DNA of 64,000 nt from Gemmatimonadota bacterium. Its GTDB lineage: Bacteria > Gemmatimonadota > Gemmatimonadetes > Gemmatimonadales > Gemmatimonadaceae. The translations under genes were made by a program, and so were the position numbers. The stretch spans positions 248,001 through 312,000 of the forward strand of contig JADKAQ010000014.1 of the NCBI GenBank assembly GCA_016719105.1, given 5' to 3'. The notes beneath the pieces are model-generated. The model did no database searches, was not told where the DNA came from, and worked only from the letters and a program-made list of their open reading frames with translations. Shown here in pieces: positions 27,872 through 36,926 of the stretch. Position 1 is the stretch's first letter; each line of letters opens with the position of its first letter.

Positions 27872-30211
27872 CTAACGCGGCAGCCGGAATACGTAGTCGG
27901 CCGGCGGCTCCTCGTGCCGCAAGTGTCGCACGAAGTAGTCCAGCGTCTGCTGGATCGCGTACGCCTCCCCGGCGTAGCCGTGGTTGCGGTTGGGATAGAC
28001 GAAGACGTCGAACTTCTTGTTGGCCCGGATGAGCGCGTCGATCACGGCGAGCGTCATGTCCGGGTGCACGTTGTCGTCGAGCGTGCCGTAGGTGAGCAGG
28101 AGCTTCCCCTTGAGGTTGGCGGCGAGGTTCTGGTTGGCCTGCGAGTCGTAGTTGCTCCCGCCGGCGGGGTTCTTGACCACGAGGCCGTGATACTTCTCCC
28201 CCCACGGAAAGTGATACCCGCGCTGGTCGTGGTTGCCGGCGCCGGAGACGGCGACCTTGTAGAAGTCGGGGTAGCGCAGGATGGCATCGGTCCCCGAGAA
28301 GCCGCCCCCGGAGTGACCGTAGATCCCGACGCGATCGAGGTCCATCGACCGGTGGCGCACGGCGAGCTGCTTGAGCGCCGTGATGTGGTCGGGGATCCCG
28401 TTGTCGGTCATGTTGCCGTAGTAGGCGTCGTGGAACGCCTTGGAACGCACGGGTGACCCGAAGGCGTCGACGGTGAAGACGATGAAGCCCAGCTCCGCCA
28501 GCGACTGCGGGGCACCGGGGGCGCTGGCGACAAACGATCGGGTGAAGACCGCGCCGACCTGTGGCCCCGGATAGATGTAGTCGACGACGGGATACTGCTT
28601 GGTGGAGTCGTAGTCGGTGGGGAAGTAGAGGTAGCCGTGGACGTCGGTGACGCCATCGCGCCCCTTGGCGCTGAAGGCGACGGGGGGCTTCCACCCAATG
28701 GCCTCCAGGCGCGAGATGTCTCCCTTGTCGATGGTCTGGACGACGCGCCCGTCAGCCGCACGCACTACGGCGGTGGGGGCGAGGTCGCGCCGCGAGTAGA
28801 GGTCGATGAAGTACTTCCCCGACGGCGTATCCCACAGCTGGTGATCGGCCTGCTCCATGCTCAGGCGCGTGAGCCCGCTCCCGTCGAGGGCGACCTTGTA
28901 CAGGTGCTTGTAGTACGGGTCGATCCCCGGCTCGCGCCCCACGCCGGCGAAGTGCACCGTCCCCAGCGTCTCGTCGACCGAGAGGAGGTCGAGCACGAGC
29001 CATGGGCCGCTGGTGACCTGTGCGATGACCTTCCCCGTGGCGACGTCGATGCGATAGAGGTGTCCCCATCCATCACGCTCGGACCACCAGAGCAGCTCCT
29101 TGCCGTTCTTGAGCGGGCGCCAATTGGGGGGACCGCCGAACTGGTTGAGCTCGCGATACGTGGGCCCCGACTCGGTGAAGACGAGGCGCGACTTGCCGCT
29201 GACGGGGTCGCTCTCATAGACGTCGTACTTCTTGAAGTCGCGTGATCGGGCGGTGACGAAGAGCGTGTTCCCGTCACGCGTCCACTGCACGTCGTGGAAG
29301 GCCGAATCGGCGGTGGTGAAGAAGCCCGGGATGGGGGCGATGTCGAGCTTGATGCCGCGCTTCGCCTCGACGTCGAAGACGTAGGGTTCCCAGGTGGGAA
29401 TGATCGAATCGCCGGGGAGGGCGTAGTGGTAGCTGTGGAGTTTTGGACGCGCGCCGGGAACGGTCTCGACGAGGTGGAGGAGTTCGACCTTGCGCTCGTC
29501 GTAGCGGTGCGTGGCGATGCGCTTGGAGTCAGGGGACCAGCGCAGGACGGGCCAGACCTTTCGGCGTGACCGGCGATTGGTGATTTCCTGGCAGCATCCC
29601 TCGGGGACGACGGCATAGCCCCAGTTGGCCTCGCCATCGGTGGAGAGCTGCACTTCCTCCCCCGTGGCGACGTTGCGGACCCAGAGGTTCTCGCTGCGCG
29701 AGAAGGCGGCCCACTTCCCATCCGGCGAGCGGATCTCGTCCTTGGCCGGCGCGACCGCCTTCTCCTTCGCTGCGCACGTGTAGGCCACGATGTCGCAGGT
29801 GAAGCGGGCCGAGTCGGCGACGTTGAACCGGATCGACTGTCCGTTGCGGAGGAACTCGAAGTCCGTGAAGGGGAGCTTCTCACCCGTGTAGGCGGTGTCG
29901 GCCGCCACCGACAGCGCCGCGGCGAGCCGCGCATGGTCGAAGGCGACGTTGCGCGTCCCACGGGCCGGATCGACGACGAGGAACTCGCCGCCATTCCCGC
30001 GGGCCGCGCGGAACCAGAAGCGGTCGCCCTCGAGCCAGTGCGGGTCGACCGTATTCCCCGAGACCAGCGCCTGCGCGTTCCAGGGGAGGAAGGCGTCGGC
30101 GCGGGCGTAGCGCGCGCTGGTGGACTGCGGGTGGCCGCCCTGCGCCTCAGCGAGGCTGGCGTGGGTGAAGAGGGCCGCGAAAGCGAGCGTTCCGCCGAGT
30201 CGAATGCGCAC
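27872..30211 (-). CDS. S9B-type dipeptidyl peptidase IV family serine peptidase
   Basis: Exported peptidase of 779 residues. GTG at 30211 starts a signal peptide ending in SLAEAQ. The N-terminal eight-bladed propeller (RSPDGKWAAFSR, LRWSPDSKRIATHRYDERKVE, FHDVQWTRDGNTLF) contains the family marker WSERDGWGHLYRID. The catalytic domain starts near YLYFPTDYD. The triad is Ser634 in GHSGGG, Asp712/713 in TLDDNVHP and His744 in NRNHGY. It probably removes N-terminal dipeptides after Pro or Ala. The stop TAG lies in a CCTAACG heptamer. Confidence 0.9.
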   Translation of the reverse strand: MRIRLGGTLAFAALFTHASLAEAQGGHPQSTSARYARADAFLPWNAQALVSGNTVDPHWLEGDRFWFRAARGNGGEFLVVDPARGTRNVAFDHARLAAALSVAADTAYTGEKLPFTDFEFLRNGQSIRFNVADSARFTCDIVAYTCAAKEKAVAPAKDEIRSPDGKWAAFSRSENLWVRNVATGEEVQLSTDGEANWGYAVVPEGCCQEITNRRSRRKVWPVLRWSPDSKRIATHRYDERKVELLHLVETVPGARPKLHSYHYALPGDSIIPTWEPYVFDVEAKRGIKLDIAPIPGFFTTADSAFHDVQWTRDGNTLFVTARSRDFKKYDVYESDPVSGKSRLVFTESGPTYRELNQFGGPPNWRPLKNGKELLWWSERDGWGHLYRIDVATGKVIAQVTSGPWLVLDLLSVDETLGTVHFAGVGREPGIDPYYKHLYKVALDGSGLTRLSMEQADHQLWDTPSGKYFIDLYSRRDLAPTAVVRAADGRVVQTIDKGDISRLEAIGWKPPVAFSAKGRDGVTDVHGYLYFPTDYDSTKQYPVVDYIYPGPQVGAVFTRSFVASAPGAPQSLAELGFIVFTVDAFGSPVRSKAFHDAYYGNMTDNGIPDHITALKQLAVRHRSMDLDRVGIYGHSGGGFSGTDAILRYPDFYKVAVSGAGNHDQRGYHFPWGEKYHGLVVKNPAGGSNYDSQANQNLAANLKGKLLLTYGTLDDNVHPDMTLAVIDALIRANKKFDVFVYPNRNHGYAGEAYAIQQTLDYFVRHLRHEEPPADYVFRLPR

Positions 30212-30262
30212 GGGAAGTACTCCGGAAAGGACGCACGAAGAACGACCTTCCGGCGGCCGCCG

Positions 30263-31078
30263 TCAAGGAGGGGTCGATGGAGTCTCCCCCGGAATGGCCC
30301 TGCGACTTGGACCGGCAGGCGCATCGCAGGTGAAGCACCCGCGCGCCAGGAAGCGCAGCGTGAGCGTGATGGCGTCGCGATCGTTCATGAGGAACGGGTG
30401 CGCCGCCTTCACCACCGCGAAGTCGCGCATCCCGTCGAGCCGCGCGTTCTTCACCGAGACCTTCCCATCGTCGTCGCCGGGGATGATGAGGGAGAGGATC
30501 CAGTTGACCGACCGCGTCCCGGCGATCACACCGACGGGAAAGGCCGGGGGGCCGAGCCGCTGCGGGGTGGCGTTAGGCGCGGTCCCCAACTCAGTTCCGG
30601 CCGGGCCGTTGATCCAACGGAAGAGCCGCCAGTCACCCATGGCGTCGACCACCTCGCTGCCGCGACTCGGCGGGCCGAGCATCACCACGCGCCCGATCTC
30701 GCGCACCGCCTGGTTCGCCGCCAGCTGCCGCACGATGATGCCTCCCAGGCTGTGCGTGACGAAGTGGATCTCCCCCCTGTTCGCCGGCGCACACTCGGCG
30801 ATGCGCGGCGCCACATGGTCGCGGGCCAGCTCGGCGACCGAGTGCGCGCGCGACGGGTACTCGATGTTGCAGACGTGGTACCCGGCCTGCTCCAGCGAAC
30901 GCTCCATGCGGCGCATGGACGACGAGGTGCGTGCGAGGCCGTGCAGGAGCACGACGGTCTCGCCGTTGGCCGGCGGGAGTTCAGCGACGTGCACGGGGGC
31001 GCACGCGGCGCCGATGAGGAGGGCGCCGAGTGCGAGGAGCTGCCGGGGGAGGTGGTGTGGGAGCCGATCCGGGGGCAT
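30263..31078 (-). CDS. Alpha/beta hydrolase lipoprotein (lipase/acyltransferase-like)
   Basis: A protein of 271 residues. The N-terminus RQLLALGALLIGAAC is a lipoprotein signal with Cys26 as anchor. The fold is shown by ETVVLLHGLARTSSSM (oxyanion region), the nucleophile elbow THSLGG and a late HPFLMN that may give the catalytic His. The similarity is to the small PGAP1/triacylglycerol-lipase-like hydrolases that act on acyl esters at membranes. The substrate is unknown. It lies 51 bases upstream of the peptidase on the same strand. Confidence 0.78.
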   Translation of the reverse strand: MPPDRLPHHLPRQLLALGALLIGAACAPVHVAELPPANGETVVLLHGLARTSSSMRRMERSLEQAGYHVCNIEYPSRAHSVAELARDHVAPRIAECAPANRGEIHFVTHSLGGIIVRQLAANQAVREIGRVVMLGPPSRGSEVVDAMGDWRLFRWINGPAGTELGTAPNATPQRLGPPAFPVGVIAGTRSVNWILSLIIPGDDDGKVSVKNARLDGMRDFAVVKAAHPFLMNDRDAITLTLRFLARGCFTCDAPAGPSRRAIPGETPSTPP

Positions 31079-31162
31079 GCGGGTGGGACGAGTCGTGGTG
31101 CGACCCGCTGAAACCTAGGGGGAGCGACGCCGCCGCGAGAGCTGACCCCGGCGCTCACCCAG

Positions 31163-31690
31163 CTACCAGACCTCGCCGGGACGCCACTCGACCGAAAGCG
31201 GTGCGTGGAGATCCAGGTCGGGGGGCGTGCGCGCTAACCGCAGAATCATCACCGCTTCATCGTCGGGCGACGCTTCCAGGCCGCGATCGGTTCGCACCGA
31301 GAGCGGGCCTCGCCACAGCTCCCACCCGAGCCGGGCGTAGAACCCCTCGTCGGAGGGCGACAGCGCCGCCAGATCGTAGTCGCCCAGCTGAGTCACCAGG
31401 TCGCGCAGGAGCGCCGAGGCGTAGCCGCGCCCCTGCAGCGACGGCTCCGTGGCGACCAGCTCAACGTAGGCGGTGCGCAACGCACGGCGCCCCGTCAGCT
31501 GCAGCATGCGTGTGACCAACATCGCGTGCGTCGCGAGTCGGCCATCGATTCGCCCCACCGCGTGCACGCCCGGACCGATGTCCGTGAGATACGGGGCCAT
31601 GGGCTCCTCGTACGCCGATTCGCACACGGCGAGGATCTCCGCGCGGAGCGACGGCGAGAGCTCGCCGGTCGCGTAGTACTCGATCTGCAT
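31163..31690 (-). CDS. AAC(2')-I-like aminoglycoside 2'-N-acetyltransferase family protein
   Basis: GNAT-fold enzyme of 175 residues whose layout follows the chromosomal AAC(2')-I enzymes of mycobacteria and Providencia. It shows GVHAVGRIDGRLATHAMLVTRMLQLTGRRALRTAYVE, split over two strands, the acetyl-CoA loop QGRGYASALL, DLAALSPSDEGFYARLGWELWRGPLSV and the family-typical C-terminal end VEWRPGEVW. These enzymes acetylate the 2'-amino group of aminoglycosides, and housekeeping roles in cell-wall metabolism have been proposed for some. Drug resistance cannot be inferred from sequence alone. Confidence 0.72.
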   Translation of the reverse strand: MQIEYYATGELSPSLRAEILAVCESAYEEPMAPYLTDIGPGVHAVGRIDGRLATHAMLVTRMLQLTGRRALRTAYVELVATEPSLQGRGYASALLRDLVTQLGDYDLAALSPSDEGFYARLGWELWRGPLSVRTDRGLEASPDDEAVMILRLARTPPDLDLHAPLSVEWRPGEVW

Positions 31691-31714
31691 GATTCGTCAG
31701 GCGGCGCGAGAGAG

Positions 31715-32176
31715 CTACCGGACGTCCACCGCGTTCGACGTCAGCGTCAGCGTCGCCCCGTCGTCAGGGGCGTCGACCAACAAACGGAAGCGGTACCGTC
31801 CGGGTTTCGCGACGGTGAACGTCCGGCGCACCGCCGCGCCCGGCGCGACCGTGACGCGCACGATCACCTGGTTGGCCGGACAGACGACGCCGACCGACGC
31901 CACCTCGAACCAGGCACCGAGCTCCTCGTCGAGGTAATACGCTGGCGCTGCGGGGCACCCGCTGAGCGTGACGGCACGCGTCCCATCGTTGCGCGCGGAG
32001 AGTTCCAGGACGGTGAGCCCACGCGCCGCCATGGTCTCGCGGTCGGCGGTCGCGGTCACCACGAGCGGGGGCGCGGCGACACCGTTAGGCTCGGCGCACG
32101 CCGCCAGCGTCGCGAATGTCAGGGCGACCATCACACGCCAGGGGAACGCATGCGGTCGTGGATGCAGCTTCCTCAT
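31715..32176 (-). CDS. Small lipoprotein of unknown function
   Basis: A protein of 153 residues. ATG at 32176 is chosen because GAGGAG lies six bases upstream; an ATG six bases earlier overlaps that site. The signal MVALTFATLAAC gives a lipidated Cys. The mature part is a small beta-sandwich (VLELSARNDGTRAVTLSGC, VVCPANQVIVRVTVAPGAAVRRTFTV, RYRFRLLVD). It resembles in outline the cassette lipoprotein at 14822 (ordered beta strands, paired Cys, VAPG/VSPG turn). Function unknown. Confidence 0.6.
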   Translation of the reverse strand: MRKLHPRPHAFPWRVMVALTFATLAACAEPNGVAAPPLVVTATADRETMAARGLTVLELSARNDGTRAVTLSGCPAAPAYYLDEELGAWFEVASVGVVCPANQVIVRVTVAPGAAVRRTFTVAKPGRYRFRLLVDAPDDGATLTLTSNAVDVR

Positions 32177-32272
32177 CTTCATCTCCTCATCAGGCCCGGA
32201 GGATGCAACCACATCGGGGAAGATGCACTGCATCGCCGGGACGAGCGGGACTCGTCCCCGGCGCCCCGCGAC

Positions 32273-33652
32273 CTATTGCACCTTCTTCGCCACCATCTGT
32301 CCGCCAGGCTGGCGGAAGATCAGCTGCGTTGCCTTGCCGTCGTCGCCCAGCACGAAGCTGAACTCGGCCTGCGCCTCGGGGACGAAGAAGTCCTTCTCGC
32401 CGTACGGTCGCCCACGGAGCTTGTTCTGTCCGGTGGCGGCGATCATCAGTGATCCGTTCTCGACGGTCACCATCAGCTGCAGCTGCGGGGTGAGCTGGTA
32501 GGTCCCCTCGTAGCGCGACAGCAGCGCGGCGTCGATCGCCACTTCCTTGCGCTCGACCGGCGGCTTGGTGAGGGGGACGAGCGAGTCGACCACGTGCAGG
32601 CCGATGTCGTCCACGGAGATGGCGGAGTTGGAGAGCACCACGACGCCGACGCGCTTGGCCAGGTCGAAGCCCATGAAGGTGCGATAGCCGCCCGTCCCAC
32701 CGTTGTGCCAGACCACGCTCCCGCCCGGCGACTTGAGGATGTGCCACCCCAGCCCCATGGTCAGCGTCGGGCTGGTGGTGGGGCGGCGCGACGTGTGGGT
32801 GAAGGCGAGCGTCGTGCCTAACGGCTTGCTGGTGCTGTCGAGATTGGCGGCCAGGTACTTGAGCATGTCGGTCACGGTGGAGCGCAGCGCCCCCGCCCCG
32901 GCAAGCGTCGGCAAGTCCCAGTTTGCCACGACGGTGCCGGCGGGGTTGTGCCCCAGTGCGAGCCGACGCTTCAGGTCGGGGGTGAGTTCGATCTTCGTGT
33001 CCTTCATGCCGAGCGGCTTGAGCACGCGTTCCTCGACGAGCGCGTCGTACGACTTGCCGGCCTTGAGGGCGAGCGCATGCCCGAGCAGCCCCATGCCCAG
33101 GTTGGAGTACTCGTACCGCGCGCCGATGTCGCGTGTCAGCGTGTAGCCGCTCAGGAACTCGTACATCTGCGCGACGGTGTAGTCGGCGTACGGATTGGTC
33201 GGGTCCTTCGGCTTGAAGTTGCTCGGCATGCCCGGGAGACCCGACGACGCGGTGGCCAGGTCGAGCAGCGTGATCTCCTTGCCGTTGCGCGTCGGGATCT
33301 TGACGGTGCTGGGGAGGTACTTCTGCACCGGGTCATCGAGGCTCACCTCGCCCTTGCGCACCATGTCGGCGAGGATGGCGTTGGTGAAGGTCTTGGTGAT
33401 GGAACCGATCTCGAAGACCGAGTGGCCGTCGAGCACGAGTGCGCCGTTGTCGGCCTTGCCTGCACTCAGGATCCGTGTCGAGCCGTCGGCTTCCATGAGC
33501 CCGATGACCACGCCAGCCGCATGCTTGGGTCCGACCTGCTCGGCGAGGATCGCCTTCACGCGTTCGTCCGAAGGGAGGCGGTACTGCCCCGAGGCGCGGA
33601 CAGGCGCGACCATCAGGAGCAGGGCAGCGATGCAGTAGACCGGGCGGATCAT
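32273..33652 (-). CDS. Serine hydrolase of the beta-lactamase / class C penicillin-binding family
   Basis: Exported protein of 459 residues; the start at 33652 gives a signal peptide ending in RASGQ. Active-site motifs: Ser84-x-x-Lys87 in GSITK, Tyr182-Ser-Asn184 in YEYSNLGMG, and HNGGTGGYR near 316. A C-terminal domain of about 90 residues (AALLSRYEGTYQL, FSFVLGDDGKATQLIFRQ) is the DUF3471-like lipocalin module common in such proteins. Members include esterases, D-aminopeptidases and beta-lactamases; the role is not decided by sequence. Confidence 0.87.
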   Translation of the reverse strand: MIRPVYCIAALLLMVAPVRASGQYRLPSDERVKAILAEQVGPKHAAGVVIGLMEADGSTRILSAGKADNGALVLDGHSVFEIGSITKTFTNAILADMVRKGEVSLDDPVQKYLPSTVKIPTRNGKEITLLDLATASSGLPGMPSNFKPKDPTNPYADYTVAQMYEFLSGYTLTRDIGARYEYSNLGMGLLGHALALKAGKSYDALVEERVLKPLGMKDTKIELTPDLKRRLALGHNPAGTVVANWDLPTLAGAGALRSTVTDMLKYLAANLDSTSKPLGTTLAFTHTSRRPTTSPTLTMGLGWHILKSPGGSVVWHNGGTGGYRTFMGFDLAKRVGVVVLSNSAISVDDIGLHVVDSLVPLTKPPVERKEVAIDAALLSRYEGTYQLTPQLQLMVTVENGSLMIAATGQNKLRGRPYGEKDFFVPEAQAEFSFVLGDDGKATQLIFRQPGGQMVAKKVQ

Positions 33653-33904
33653 GATTCGCGGCGATGAGGGAAAACGCGGATGGCTCGACCAGCTCAAACT
33701 GATGGCGTGACAGGGTGCTGTCGAGCGGTGCGCCACCCACCGGTGTCGCTTGCCGTGCCGCCATCGCACGCCGATATTCCGCCTCGGCGTAGGGGACGCC
33801 TCCGGTCCGCGGAAAGGGCAGCGCCCTCCCCTGTGGTGGCATGATTCCATGCGCCCTCTTCGGGCCGATGGTGCGGACGCCGGCCATATCGAAGGAGGCG
33901 TCCC

Positions 33905-35431
33905 ATGGCTTCACCGTTCCGTCGCACGCTCCCCGCGCGCGCAGATCTCGCGCAGCAGAAGACCCTGGCCAAGGAGCTGTTGCGTGTCTTTGCCGGCGGC
34001 GACCCCGAGGCAACGGCGCGCGTGCGCGCCGCCCTCCCCGACAAAGCCCGCATCGTGCTCGCCGACGCGCAGTTCGTCCTGGCGCGCGAGTACGGCTTTC
34101 ACGATTGGGGAGCGCTCAAGCGTCACATCGAGGATCGCATCGCGGCCGCGCGTGCGCCGCACGAACAGGTGCACGACGCCATGCAGCGTCGCGACGCGGC
34201 GGCTCTCCGGCGTCTCCTGACGCAGCACGCCGAGTTCCGCCCGTTCATCAACGCGCCGTTCTTCCCCTTCAATGCGCCAGCGCTCGTGGCATGCGCCGGT
34301 GACGCGGCGATGGTTGAGGTGCTGCTGGAGGTGGGTGCCGATCCCAACAAACGCAGCGAGTGGTGGGCGGGGGGCTTCCATCCCTTGCACGTGGCAACGG
34401 GGGTGGCCGCCGAGCGGTTGCTTGCAGCTGGCGCTGTTGCCGATGCCTGTGCGGCCGCGCACCTCGACAAGCCGGAGCTTCTGGCGTCGCTGCTTGCCGC
34501 CGATGCGTCTCGCGTGCGCGAGCGTGGCGGCGATGGACAGACGCCGCTGCACTTCGCCCGCTCGCGACGGGTGATCGACCTCCTGCTCGACGCCGGGGCC
34601 GACCTCGACGCGCGCGACGTCGATCATCGCGCCACCGCCGCCGAGTGGATGCTCGACCGGTCGCGAGGCGCGGGGCGCTACGACCTGGCGCAGTACCTCG
34701 TGGAGCGCGGCGCCTCGGCCGATATCATGCTCGCCTCGGCGCTGGGACGCACGGACGATGTGGTGGCGATGCTGCGACGCGACCCAGCGCTGCTCGACGA
34801 ACAGACGGGGCGCGGGCGCTACGCCGAGATGCCACCGAGCAGCTATCACATCTACTTCTGGACGATTGGGAGCAGTCGGTCGCCGATGGATGTCGCGGCG
34901 CAGTTCGGGCACGACGACACGCTGGCGGCGATGCTCCCGTTCGCGACGCCGGTACAGCGGCTGCGGTTTGCCTGCCGTCGCGGCGACGCCGAGCGGGCGC
35001 GCGCCCTGCTGCGCGACGAACCGGGGCTCGTGGCCTCGCTCGCGCCTAACGACCATCGTGCAGTGACCGATGCGGCGTGGAACGGCGATGCCGCCGCGGT
35101 GGCGCTCATGCTGGAGCTGGGGTTCGACCCGGCGATGCCCGGGCACGATGCCGGGACGGCGCTGCACTGCGCGGCGTGGCAGGGATCGGTGGCGAGCGTG
35201 GCCGCCATTCTCGGCTATCCCGCGGGCCGGGCGCTGCTCACCACGCGCGACGCGCATCACGGGGGGACGCCGCTCGGCTGGTGCTGCCACGGGTCATTGC
35301 ATGGGCCGGCGGGCGGCGAGCACGCCGAGATCGCCCGGTTGCTGCTGGCGGCTGGGGCGGCGATGGAGGCGGGGGACGCGTCGGATGAGGTGGAGGAGGT
35401 GCTGATGGAGTGGCGGGAGGGGCATCGCTGA
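33905..35431 (+). CDS. Ankyrin-repeat protein
   Basis: A protein of 508 residues without signal peptide, starting at ATG 33905 in GAAGGAGGCGTCCCATGG (a GGAGG site lies seven bases before). After a helical N-terminal segment (FVLAREYGFHDWGALKRHIE) it has two groups of ankyrin repeats: about residues 125-260 (ALVACAGDAAMVEVLLEVGADPN, TPLHFARSRRVIDLLLDAGADLDARD) and about 350-500 (AAWNGDAAAVALMLELGFDP, IARLLLAAGAAM). These serve protein binding; partners are unknown. It is divergent from the serine hydrolase and followed by a clear hairpin at 35446. Confidence 0.85.
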   Translation: MASPFRRTLPARADLAQQKTLAKELLRVFAGGDPEATARVRAALPDKARIVLADAQFVLAREYGFHDWGALKRHIEDRIAAARAPHEQVHDAMQRRDAAALRRLLTQHAEFRPFINAPFFPFNAPALVACAGDAAMVEVLLEVGADPNKRSEWWAGGFHPLHVATGVAAERLLAAGAVADACAAAHLDKPELLASLLAADASRVRERGGDGQTPLHFARSRRVIDLLLDAGADLDARDVDHRATAAEWMLDRSRGAGRYDLAQYLVERGASADIMLASALGRTDDVVAMLRRDPALLDEQTGRGRYAEMPPSSYHIYFWTIGSSRSPMDVAAQFGHDDTLAAMLPFATPVQRLRFACRRGDAERARALLRDEPGLVASLAPNDHRAVTDAAWNGDAAAVALMLELGFDPAMPGHDAGTALHCAAWQGSVASVAAILGYPAGRALLTTRDAHHGGTPLGWCCHGSLHGPAGGEHAEIARLLLAAGAAMEAGDASDEVEEVLMEWREGHR

Positions 35432-35445
35432 CACGGTGAGCAAGG

Positions 35446-35492
35446 GCGCAAGGCGAGCCCGATCGGTCCTGCTTCGTCGCTCCGCCTTGCGT
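35446..35492 (+). terminator. Hairpin downstream of the ankyrin gene
   Basis: GCGCAAGGCG (35446-35455) pairs with CGCCTTGCGT (35483-35492), nine of ten bases, around a 27-base loop. It lies 15 bases past the ankyrin stop and may act as a terminator; no T-run follows. Confidence 0.5.
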
Positions 35493-35558
35493 CCCCCCAC
35501 CCCGGCGAGCCAATTCCCGAAAACGCTCGCCTCTCATCTCGCCTGACCACGCGCCGCA

Positions 35559-36875
35559 ATGCCGCACCACTCCTCCTCTCGCCACATCGTCATCCGCGCG
35601 GCGTCGCTCGTCCTGCTCGGAGGCGCCTCGCTCGGGTGGCCTGCATCGCCGCTGCACGCGCAAGGCGCCCCACGCCCGGCCCCGCGCCCCCGCACTGTCG
35701 TCATCGACTCCATCAGCGTCATCGACGTCGACGCGCGCCGCGTGACGCCGATGCAGAACATCGTCATACGCGATGACAGCATCGTCGCCGTACAGCCGGC
35801 GAGCGCGACGCTCCCCGACAGCATCGACGAACGGGTCCCGGGGCGCGGCCTCTTCGCGATTCCCGGCCTCGTCGACCATCACGTACATCTCACGCCAGGG
35901 ATGGCGCGCGCCCTCGAACGCGGCGCGCGCGGCGGCGTCACGATGGTGCAGGCCATGGCCGGCGACAACCGCACGGCGGGAGAGTACGCGCGTGCGGCGA
36001 TGTCGAAGGAGATCATCGCCCCCGAGATCGCCTACGCCTCGGTGATGGCGGGGCCCAACTTCTTCACCGACCCGCGCTTCATCGGCGCCTCGCTCGGCTA
36101 CGCGCCCGGCAAGGCGCCGTGGGCGCAGGCGATCTCCAGCGAGACCGACGTGGCGCTGGCGGTCGCGGCGGCACGCGGTTCAGGGGCCGAGGTGCTCAAG
36201 CTGTACGCGATGCTCGACAGCACGATCGTGGCGGCGTTCACCGCCGAGGCGCACAAGCAGGGGATGCGCGTGGTGGCGCACGGGACGACGTTCCCCGCGC
36301 GGCCGTTGCAGCTGTCCGGGGCCGGCGTCGATGTGCTCACGCACGCACCGTACCTCTCGTGGCAGGGGGCACCCGAGGTGCGCCCCGAGGATTCGTGGAA
36401 GCGCATCGAAGGGCCGTACGCCAAGGTCCGCGCCGACGGCCCCGAACTGCTCGCCGTGCTCACCGCGATGAAGGCGCACGGGACGTATCTCGAGCCGACG
36501 CTGTGGGTCTTTGCGCGCGACGGGGTCAAGCCCGAGGTGGCGAAGTGGGGGGCCGCACTCGCCGTGCGCGCGCAGGCCGCGGGGATCCCGATCCTCGCCG
36601 GGACGGACGGCTTCGTGGGACCGGACAGCGTCCCGCTCCCCTACATTCACCGCGAGCTGCAACTGCTGGTGGAGGCCGGACTCACGCCGGCGGCGGCGCT
36701 GGCCACGGCGACCACCGTCCCCGCCCGCGCCATGCGCCGCGAGCGGACGCACGGAGTGATTGCCGCGGGTCGCGTGGCGGACATCGTCCTGCTCGAGGGG
36801 AATCCGCTCGCCGATATCCGCAACACGACGCGCATCCGCCAGGTGGTGCTGCGCGGGCGACCGCTCCCGCGTTAG
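35559..36875 (+). CDS. Exported amidohydrolase-family protein (imidazolonepropionase/prolidase-like)
   Basis: A TIM-barrel metallohydrolase of 438 residues with a signal peptide ending in LHAQ. A small beta-sandwich precedes IPGLVDHHVHLTPG, whose His pair binds metal. VLKLYAMLD may give the bridging Lys, VVAHGTTF and LTHAPYL the next His ligands, and LAGTDGF the Asp. The C-terminus ends with the usual GVIAAGRVADIVLLEGNPLADI. The substrate is likely a cyclic amide or X-Pro dipeptide but cannot be fixed. The stop TAG lies in a CGTTAGG heptamer. Confidence 0.85.
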   Translation: MPHHSSSRHIVIRAASLVLLGGASLGWPASPLHAQGAPRPAPRPRTVVIDSISVIDVDARRVTPMQNIVIRDDSIVAVQPASATLPDSIDERVPGRGLFAIPGLVDHHVHLTPGMARALERGARGGVTMVQAMAGDNRTAGEYARAAMSKEIIAPEIAYASVMAGPNFFTDPRFIGASLGYAPGKAPWAQAISSETDVALAVAAARGSGAEVLKLYAMLDSTIVAAFTAEAHKQGMRVVAHGTTFPARPLQLSGAGVDVLTHAPYLSWQGAPEVRPEDSWKRIEGPYAKVRADGPELLAVLTAMKAHGTYLEPTLWVFARDGVKPEVAKWGAALAVRAQAAGIPILAGTDGFVGPDSVPLPYIHRELQLLVEAGLTPAAALATATTVPARAMRRERTHGVIAAGRVADIVLLEGNPLADIRNTTRIRQVVLRGRPLPR

Positions 36876-36891
36876 GCTCGCGCCGGGAGCG

Positions 36892-36926
36892 CGCGCCCGG
36901 GCACGGGGGTCAGCACCCCGGGCGCG
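36892..36926. terminator. Perfect 10-pair hairpin between convergent genes
   Basis: CGCGCCCGGG (36892-36901) pairs perfectly with CCCGGGCGCG (36917-36926). It spans the gap between the amidohydrolase stop at 36875 and the stop of the leftward esterase at 36910, and so is well placed as a two-way terminator. Confidence 0.6.
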
